DNA from: UBA1081 sp964613045 | Lineage (GTDB): Bacteria; Bacillota; Clostridia; Oscillospirales; Acutalibacteraceae | Direction: 5' to 3' | DNA length: 28,047 nucleotides | NCBI GenBank assembly: GCA_964613045.1 | Contig: CAZTFS010000015.1 | Coordinates: forward strand, 1-28,047 | Shown here: positions 23,017 to 28,047 of the stretch, piece by piece | Position numbering within the stretch: the stretch's first letter is position 1 | Layout of the letters: every line of letters begins with the position of its first letter | Translations under genes and position numbers: made by a program | Notes under the pieces: model-generated | Database searches by the model: none | Told to the model about the DNA's origin: nothing | The model's input: only the letters and a program-made list of their open reading frames with translations

Positions 23017-24642
23017 TCACACCTCTTTCAGATACTTTTGCTCAAAGGGCTCAAGCTCGTCAGATACGTTAAAATCAGAATAGGAACGCACAACAAACTC
23101 ACTTTTTTCCGTATAAAAGCTGTCCTCATGCTGAACTGACATGCGATTCTGAGCCATTTCAAGGGTTATATTATCCCTTTCCATGATACGCTTTGTGCGG
23201 ATATCCTTCGGAGCGATAACGCTGATAACCGTATCGCAGATCTTATCCGCACCGCATTCAAACAGCAACGGAGCATCAATAACTGCCGCATTTGCACCGT
23301 TTTCGAGAGCTTCGATGCATCTTTCACGGGCAATTCTGATTATCTCGGGATGCATAAGCGAATTAAGAAGAAGCTGATGCTCTTTATCACAGAATGCACG
23401 CCCTGCAAGGAGCTTTCTTTTAAGCTCACCGTTTTCGTCAACAATATCATCGCCGAAATTCTCTTTAAGAACTGACAGAAACGGAGAACCCTTGACCGTG
23501 ATTTCACGGGCGACCTTATCGGTATCGCAGACAAAACAGCCGAGTGTCTTCATATATTCTGCAACATACCCTTTTCCTGCACCTGTAGGTCCTGTAAGCC
23601 CCACAACGGGACGTTTGAAGGCATCAATAAATCTGAATGCCGCCGCACGGTAAAGCCTGTTACAGACTGCCAGACCAACCCCGTTTTTTGACGGACTTCT
23701 GACGATAACACGCTTCGCACCTTTTTCGTCAAGCTCTCTGAGTGCATCAAAAAGACGCTGAGCCTGAGAAAGAGGGTCATTGACTGAGCCGAAGGTCACG
23801 GTTATTTTATCTTCAAATAATTCTTCTTCACCCTCAAAACAAAGTATTGAATCAAAATCGGAAGAAGATGCAAAGGAAACAAATTCTTTTATATTTCCCC
23901 TTACCACGGTAAGCTCGGCTTTCGGAGAATAGTGCTTATATTTCATGCCGGGAGATTCCGCTTTTTCATCCTTTTTCATGGGATTGAGAACCGCATCGGC
24001 AACCCTTACTTCCCCGAGAACTTCTCTCAGCTGTTCAAGGGTAACACCCCCCGGACGAAGAAGCACGGGAGCTTCCGTTGCAAGCGTAATAACGGTCGAT
24101 TCCACACCCACGGCACAATCTCCGCCGTCACATATTGCATCAGCTCTGCCCATCATATCAGCTTCCACATGCTCAAAGGATGTGGGACTGGGAAAGCCCG
24201 AAATATTCGCCGACGGAGCAGCAAGAGGACAGGACAGCTCAATTATCCTGTTTGCAACGGGATGCGAAGGCATTCTTATTGCAACCGTGTCAAGTCCGCC
24301 GCTTGTCACATCGGGAACAGTGTCTTTCTTAGGAAGAATTACGGTCAGAGGCCCCGGCCAGAATTTATCGGCAAGCTTTTTTGCACTGTCGGGGACTTCC
24401 CTTGCAAGAGAATAAATCTGCTCAAAAGAGGAAATATGAACTATCAGCGGATTATCCTGCGGTCTTCCCTTGGCTACGAAAATATTTCTGACCGCTTCAT
24501 CATTGAATGCATCGGCAGCCAGCCCGTAGACTGTTTCGGTGGGTATGGCAACGATACCGCCGCCAAGAAGTATCTCCGCCGCAGTTTTTATATCATTTAT
24601 ATCCTTCAGATTTTGTGTTATAAGCTTTTTTGTATTTTTCAA
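23017..24642 (-). CDS. Fusion of threonylcarbamoyl-AMP synthase (Sua5/TsaC) and dephospho-CoA kinase (CoaE)
   Basis: 541 aa in one open frame. Residues about 14-205 are a YrdC domain (AIPTETVYGLAADAF; KGRPQDNPLIVH; APSANISG; VESTVI), which makes threonylcarbamoyl-AMP for the t6A modification of tRNA. Residues about 229-338 are the Sua5 C-terminal domain (SPGMKYKHYSP). From about 345 to the end the protein is CoaE-like, the last step of CoA synthesis: VVGLTGPTGAGKG, CDTDKVARE, HPEI, DAPLLFECG and MERDNITLEMAQNRM. The P-loop ends GKG where CoaE normally has GKS/T. No Met lies near the junction, so the CoaE half is not separately started. The start is TTG with GGTGG upstream. Confidence 0.88.
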   Translation of the reverse strand: MKNTKKLITQNLKDINDIKTAAEILLGGGIVAIPTETVYGLAADAFNDEAVRNIFVAKGRPQDNPLIVHISSFEQIYSLAREVPDSAKKLADKFWPGPLTVILPKKDTVPDVTSGGLDTVAIRMPSHPVANRIIELSCPLAAPSANISGFPSPTSFEHVEADMMGRADAICDGGDCAVGVESTVITLATEAPVLLRPGGVTLEQLREVLGEVRVADAVLNPMKKDEKAESPGMKYKHYSPKAELTVVRGNIKEFVSFASSSDFDSILCFEGEEELFEDKITVTFGSVNDPLSQAQRLFDALRELDEKGAKRVIVRSPSKNGVGLAVCNRLYRAAAFRFIDAFKRPVVGLTGPTGAGKGYVAEYMKTLGCFVCDTDKVAREITVKGSPFLSVLKENFGDDIVDENGELKRKLLAGRAFCDKEHQLLLNSLMHPEIIRIARERCIEALENGANAAVIDAPLLFECGADKICDTVISVIAPKDIRTKRIMERDNITLEMAQNRMSVQHEDSFYTEKSEFVVRSYSDFNVSDELEPFEQKYLKEV

Positions 24643-24658
24643 TTATACCACCAAAATT

Positions 24659-24680
24659 ACAATTCTTAATTATGAATTGT
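24659..24680. repeat. Small inverted repeat at the prfA end
   Basis: ACAATTC (24659-24665) is matched by GAATTGT (24674-24680) around an AT loop that contains the prfA stop codon. It could be a weak mRNA hairpin or a remnant of a short AATTATGAATT-type intergenic repeat. No T tract. Confidence 0.35.
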
Positions 24681-25740
24681 TTTTCATTTTCTCCGCCGTG
24701 TCAGCAGTAATGAGTGCATCGATCACTTCATCAAGATCGCCGTTGAGAATCGTGTCAAGCTTATAGAGCGTAAGTCCGATTCTGTGATCGGTAACTCTTC
24801 CCTGAGGGAAATTGTAAGTCCTGATTCGCTCGCTTCGGTCGCCTGTACCCACCTGAGAACGTCTTTCGCCGTCGATAGCTTCCTGCTGTTTACGGCACTC
24901 TTCGTTATAAAGCCTTGAACGCAGAAGCTCAACGGCTCTGTCTTTATTCTGATATTGGCTTCGTTCCACCTGACACTCCACAACAGTTCCTGTGGGCACG
25001 TGGATAACACGAACGGCTGAGGACGTCTTATTGACCTTCTGACCGCCTGCACCGCTTGCTCTGTAGGTCTCAAAAACAAGGTCGGCTTCGTTCAGCTCAA
25101 ATTCAACAGACTGTGCTTCGGGAAGAACTGCAACGGTAACGGTCGAAGTGTGTATTCTGCCGCCCGATTCGGTTTCGGGAACACGCTGTACACGGTGGAC
25201 ACCGCTTTCAAACTTAAAGCGTGAGTATGCTCCGTCGCCGTTTATCATAAAGCTTATCTCCTTGATACCGCCAAGCTCGGTCTCATTAAGGTTCATAACC
25301 TCTGTCTTAAATCCCTTTGTTTCGGCGTACATAGAATACATTCTGTACAGATCGTAGGCAAAAAGTGCACTTTCCTCACCGCCTGCTCCGCCTCGGATCT
25401 CAACGATTACGTTTCTGTCGTCATTAGGGTCTTTGGGTAAAAGCAGAATTTTAAGCTCCTCGGCAAACAGCTCAATATCTGCCTTTGCCTGCTCAAATTC
25501 CTCCTGAACCATTTCTTTGAAATCCCTGTCAAGTCCGCCTGCATCAAGCATTTCACGGGCTTCCTTCATGGTCTCTTCTGCTTTTTTGTACTCTCTGAAC
25601 TTCTCGACAACAGGGGTAAGCTGTTTGAGCTCCTTCATAAGAGAAGTATATTTTTCAATATCGGAAGCTACATCGCCGTTACACAGCAACGCATTTACCT
25701 CCTCAAATCTTTTTTCAACATTAACAAGTTTATCAAGCAT
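24670..25740 (-). CDS. prfA: Peptide chain release factor 1 (RF1)
   Basis: Terminates translation at UAA and UAG, 356 aa as in other Firmicutes. The GGQ loop reads RASGAGGQKVNKTSSAVR. The codon-recognition tripeptide is of the PxT type, PET in VQRVPETESGGRIHTS, which identifies RF1 rather than RF2. I start it at ATG 25740, giving MLDKLVNVEKRF; an in-frame TTG twelve bases upstream is part of the ribosome binding region (GGTGA). It is the first gene of a minus-strand group. prmC, the methyltransferase that often follows prfA, is not next to it here. Confidence 0.95.
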   Translation of the reverse strand: MLDKLVNVEKRFEEVNALLCNGDVASDIEKYTSLMKELKQLTPVVEKFREYKKAEETMKEAREMLDAGGLDRDFKEMVQEEFEQAKADIELFAEELKILLLPKDPNDDRNVIVEIRGGAGGEESALFAYDLYRMYSMYAETKGFKTEVMNLNETELGGIKEISFMINGDGAYSRFKFESGVHRVQRVPETESGGRIHTSTVTVAVLPEAQSVEFELNEADLVFETYRASGAGGQKVNKTSSAVRVIHVPTGTVVECQVERSQYQNKDRAVELLRSRLYNEECRKQQEAIDGERRSQVGTGDRSERIRTYNFPQGRVTDHRIGLTLYKLDTILNGDLDEVIDALITADTAEKMKNNS

Positions 25741-25775
25741 CTGTTTCACCAAATTATATAGTATCTTAATATATA

Positions 25776-25804
25776 ATCATATAACAATATCGTAAAAAAG
25801 TCAA
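25776..25804 (-). promoter_or_regulatory. Promoter of the prfA group
   Basis: On the minus strand there is TTGACT (plus 25799-25804), a 17-bp spacer and TATGAT (25776-25781). The prfA start lies about 36 bases beyond. Confidence 0.65.
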
Positions 25805-25906
25805 TCGGCATTTGACAAATTCAAAAATCGAGAAAAATGAAGAAATTTTATTAAAAATTAAAGAATACAAGAGAATATGCGAGATAAATTAAAACAGCAT
25901 ATGTTT

Positions 25907-25930
25907 TTTGACCTTTTTTGACCTTTGACT
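25907..25930 (-). promoter_or_regulatory. CtsR operator 1 (reverse orientation, three heptads)
   Basis: Read on the minus strand, this is GGTCAAA-AAA-GGTCAAA (25923-25907), the consensus CtsR operator, with a further adjacent heptad AGTCAAA (25930-25924). It covers the -35 box of the ctsR promoter. Confidence 0.85.
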
Positions 25931-25952
25931 TTTCTGAAAAACTGACTATAAT
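25925..25952 (+). promoter_or_regulatory. Promoter of the ctsR-mcsA-mcsB operon
   Basis: TTGACT at 25925-25930, a 16-bp spacer and consensus TATAAT at 25947-25952. CtsR operators lie over the -35 box and just after the -10 box. Confidence 0.85.
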
Positions 25953-25964
25953 AAAAATTGAAAA

Positions 25965-25981
25965 GGTCAAAGATAGTCAAA
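25965..25981 (+). promoter_or_regulatory. CtsR operator 2
   Basis: GGTCAAA-GAT-AGTCAAA, an exact match to the CtsR heptad-repeat operator, placed at or just after the expected transcription start. A partial third GTCAAA follows at 25982-25987. Confidence 0.9.
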
Positions 25982-26014
25982 GTCAAAATTAACATATAAA
26001 GGAGATGAAGAAAT

Positions 26015-26464
26015 ATGAGTCTGAGCAACGATATAGCCGGCATACTGATGTCGATGCTTGAAGAATCGGGAAGAGCCGAGATAAAGCGTAACGAGCTGGC
26101 TCAACAGCTGGGCTGTGTACCAAGTCAGATAAATTATGTTATATCTTCACGCTTCACCCCCGAACGGGGCTACACCGTCGAAAGTCAGAGAGGCGGCGGC
26201 GGATATATAAAAATCACAAGAATAAATTACTCGGCAAAGGATCAACTGCTGATGCATATAATTAATTCCGTGGGTGACACCATCGGCGAGCAATCGGCAA
26301 GAGCGATAATCATAAATCTTAACCACAGCGACATTCTGTCGGTTGATACAGCAAAGCCCATTCTTGCGGCAATGAATGAAAACTGCTACAAATCCGTTCC
26401 TGCTGAGTACAGAGGAAAAATCAGAGCGGCGATACTTAAACAGATGCTTTTAGCATGCAGGTAA
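26015..26464 (+). CDS. ctsR: Transcriptional repressor CtsR
   Basis: Repressor of class III heat-shock genes (clp and mcs genes) in Firmicutes, 149 aa. The N-terminal winged helix-turn-helix is clear (EIKRNELAQQLGCVPSQINY, followed by VISSRFTPERGY). The glycine-rich wing is SQRGGGGYIKI, where the conserved Arg acts in DNA contact and thermosensing in B. subtilis. The C-terminal half is the dimerisation domain. The operators in its own promoter show autoregulation. GGAGAT lies 8 bases before the ATG. Confidence 0.96.
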   Translation: MSLSNDIAGILMSMLEESGRAEIKRNELAQQLGCVPSQINYVISSRFTPERGYTVESQRGGGGYIKITRINYSAKDQLLMHIINSVGDTIGEQSARAIIINLNHSDILSVDTAKPILAAMNENCYKSVPAEYRGKIRAAILKQMLLACR

Positions 26465-26531
26465 TTTAAATTTTAATTTACCGTATCAAATTTTAAAAAT
26501 CATATCAATATTATAAAGGGAGAGATATTTT

Positions 26532-27023
26532 ATGTTATGTCAAAACTGCGGCAAAAATGAAGCCACTACACATCTTAAAAGAATTATCAACGGCGAAACA
26601 GCTGAAACTCATCTTTGCTCACACTGTGCTCAGGCGTTGGGCTACAACACCGTTTTTTCGGGATTCGGTCTTAATTTAAGCGACCTGTTCGGCGGATTTT
26701 TCGGCGATATCCCCGTCAGCAAGCTGAGCAACAGAGTTATCCGCTGTGAAAAATGCGGCTGTACCTTTGACGATATTGCAAAAAGCGGTATGATAGGCTG
26801 TGCGGATTGTTATAAGACCTTCTTCGACAAGCTTCAGCCCTCACTTCAGCGTATTCACGGCAACACAACCCATCAGGGCAAATTCCCTCAGGGTGCAGGC
26901 GAAGAAGTAAAAAAAGCACACAAGCTCAACGAACTAAAAGCACAGCTCAACAAAGCCATTGACGAGCAGAATTTTGAAAAAGCGGCTCAGCTCCGTGATG
27001 AGATAAAGGAAATGGAGGGTTAA
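26532..27023 (+). CDS. mcsA: McsA, activator of the arginine kinase McsB
   Basis: Zinc-binding partner of McsB in protein arginine phosphorylation and Clp quality control, 163 aa. Two pairs of CxxC motifs are visible: Cys3/6 with Cys29/32, and Cys72/75 with Cys90/93. A UVR motif ends the protein (LNEL to IKEME, with EQNFEKAAQLRDEI). It lies 67 bases after ctsR and immediately before mcsB; all three are expected to be transcribed together under CtsR. Confidence 0.92.
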   Translation: MLCQNCGKNEATTHLKRIINGETAETHLCSHCAQALGYNTVFSGFGLNLSDLFGGFFGDIPVSKLSNRVIRCEKCGCTFDDIAKSGMIGCADCYKTFFDKLQPSLQRIHGNTTHQGKFPQGAGEEVKKAHKLNELKAQLNKAIDEQNFEKAAQLRDEIKEMEG

Positions 27024-27026
27024 GTG

Positions 27027-28040
27027 ATGAACAAGTGGTATGAAACAAAAAGCAACAACGACGTTGTATTAAGCACAAGAATAAGATTTGCCCGAAATCT
27101 TGAGGACTATCCTTTCCCCTGCCGTCTTGACACTCAGGGAAAAGAAAATATATGCCGTCTGGTAAGAGATGCACTCTCCGACGTATCGGGACTCAAGCTC
27201 CGCTATATCGAAATGCAGCAGCTTACTCAGAAACAGGCTGTCGCAGCGGCAGAAAGACATCTTATCAGCCCCGAATTTGCTTCACCGCAGAAAGGCAGAG
27301 CACTCCTTCTTTCCGAAGATGAATCAGTAAGCATCATGCTTTGCGAAGAGGATCATGTCCGTATTCAGGTCATAAAATGCGGTCTTGACCTTGAAGGTGC
27401 ATTTGAACTGGCTAACAAAATTGACGATCTGCTTGATTCCAAGCTCAAGTTTGCCTTTGACGAGCGAATCGGTTATCTTACCCAGTGCCCCACAAATCTC
27501 GGCACGGGCATGAGAGCTTCCGTTATGATGCACATGCCTGCTCTTTCAAAATGCAATCAGATGTCACGTCTGTCATCAACAGTTTCAAAATTAGGTCTTA
27601 CGATAAGAGGCACATACGGCGAAGGAACAGACGCAAAAGGCGACATTTATCAGTTAAGCAATCAGGTCTCCTTAGGCATTTCCGAGCAGAGTGCACTTGA
27701 CAACTTAAAATCCATCGCAATGCAGATAGCAACTCAGGAACGTACCGCAGGAGAAGAATTTGTAAAGAACGTAAATATTCTTGACAGGATCAACAGATCC
27801 TACGGCATTCTGTCCACCGCAAGACTTCTGAGCACAGACGAAATGCTTGACCTGTTCTCATGGGTACGACTCGGTGCAACGTACAAGATAATTGATGCGG
27901 ATATCACAAAGCTCAACGAGATGACCGAGACCATGCAGGCGGCAACGCTGTCATGTGCAAACGGTGAGAATTTAAGCAGTGACGAAAGAGACGAAATAAG
28001 AGCAAAAACGGTGAGAGAAGCACTGTTCAGCAAACAATAA
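27027..28040 (+). CDS. mcsB: Protein arginine kinase McsB
   Basis: Phosphorylates arginine residues of damaged proteins and of CtsR, marking them for ClpCP. It has 337 aa, slightly shorter than the ~360 of the B. subtilis protein but with a natural stop. Conserved motifs of the guanidino kinase fold are VVLSTRIRFARN (13-24) and QCPTNLGTGMRASVMMHMP (about 153-171). I start at ATG 27027, 7 bases after GGAGGG; a GTG immediately before it is in frame. clpC normally follows and would lie beyond the window. Confidence 0.95.
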   Translation: MNKWYETKSNNDVVLSTRIRFARNLEDYPFPCRLDTQGKENICRLVRDALSDVSGLKLRYIEMQQLTQKQAVAAAERHLISPEFASPQKGRALLLSEDESVSIMLCEEDHVRIQVIKCGLDLEGAFELANKIDDLLDSKLKFAFDERIGYLTQCPTNLGTGMRASVMMHMPALSKCNQMSRLSSTVSKLGLTIRGTYGEGTDAKGDIYQLSNQVSLGISEQSALDNLKSIAMQIATQERTAGEEFVKNVNILDRINRSYGILSTARLLSTDEMLDLFSWVRLGATYKIIDADITKLNEMTETMQAATLSCANGENLSSDERDEIRAKTVREALFSKQ

Positions 28041-28047
28041 TTTGTCG

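Noticed and set aside
23932..24669. Open frame of about 245 codons on the plus strand
   Set aside because: It is antisense to the Sua5 half of the fusion gene and has Arg/Cys/Phe-rich shadow composition without motifs.

Overview
The window reads as a stretch of chromosome from a low-GC, Gram-positive anaerobe of the class Clostridia, most likely of the Ruminococcaceae/Oscillospiraceae type. That placement is an inference. It rests on a CtsR-McsA-McsB heat-shock operon with classical CtsR operators, an HPr protein carrying both His15 and Ser46, FtsEX followed by a secreted LytM hydrolase and an S41-type protein, frequent TTG starts, and G/A-rich ribosome binding sites. Almost all of the DNA is coding. 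I see no phage, plasmid, insertion sequence, CRISPR array or recognisable defence system.

Layout. Positions 1-415 hold a small inverted repeat, a minus-strand tRNA-Ser(CGA) with its own promoter and terminator, and the promoter of the next operon. Positions 416-4392 are a complete polyamine importer, potABCD. Its binding protein lacks a lipobox and has a C-terminal membrane anchor instead. It is followed without a visible terminator by rimM and trmD (4423-5648), translation-related genes separated here from their usual ribosomal-protein partners. HPr (5895-6158) has its own promoter and terminator. uvrC and a HAD phosphatase overlap (6270-8758). A promoter at 8793 starts rsmD, coaD, a coiled-coil protein, a small membrane-anchored protein and an rsuA-like pseudouridine synthase (8858-11787).

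Positions 12048-17479 form a cell-envelope block: a PucR/CdaR-type regulator, ftsE with a long acidic tail, ftsX, a secreted coiled-coil LytM (M23) hydrolase, and an S41-family protein that has lost its PDZ domain and, by motif alignment, both catalytic residues. The genes fit an FtsEX-controlled peptidoglycan hydrolase at the division site. A gene-poor stretch (17480-18067) holds a strong terminator, a 15-bp direct repeat and an 11-bp tandem repeat. Next come a GH36 alpha-galactosidase and an overlapping DUF1624 membrane acyltransferase-like gene (18068-20952).

On the minus strand, from 25740 down to 21007, lie prfA, a fusion of threonylcarbamoyl-AMP synthase (Sua5/TsaC) with dephospho-CoA kinase (CoaE), a membrane-bound lytic transglycosylase and an M18 aminopeptidase. 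Divergent from prfA, the ctsR-mcsA-mcsB operon (26015-28040) runs to the window edge; clpC would be expected just beyond.

Most genes are ordinary housekeeping genes. The points worth a second look are the Sua5-CoaE fusion with its altered P-loop, the apparently dead PDZ-less S41 protein in the ftsEX operon, the tail-anchored PotD, and a hairpin that buries the ribosome binding site of the small gene at 10554.
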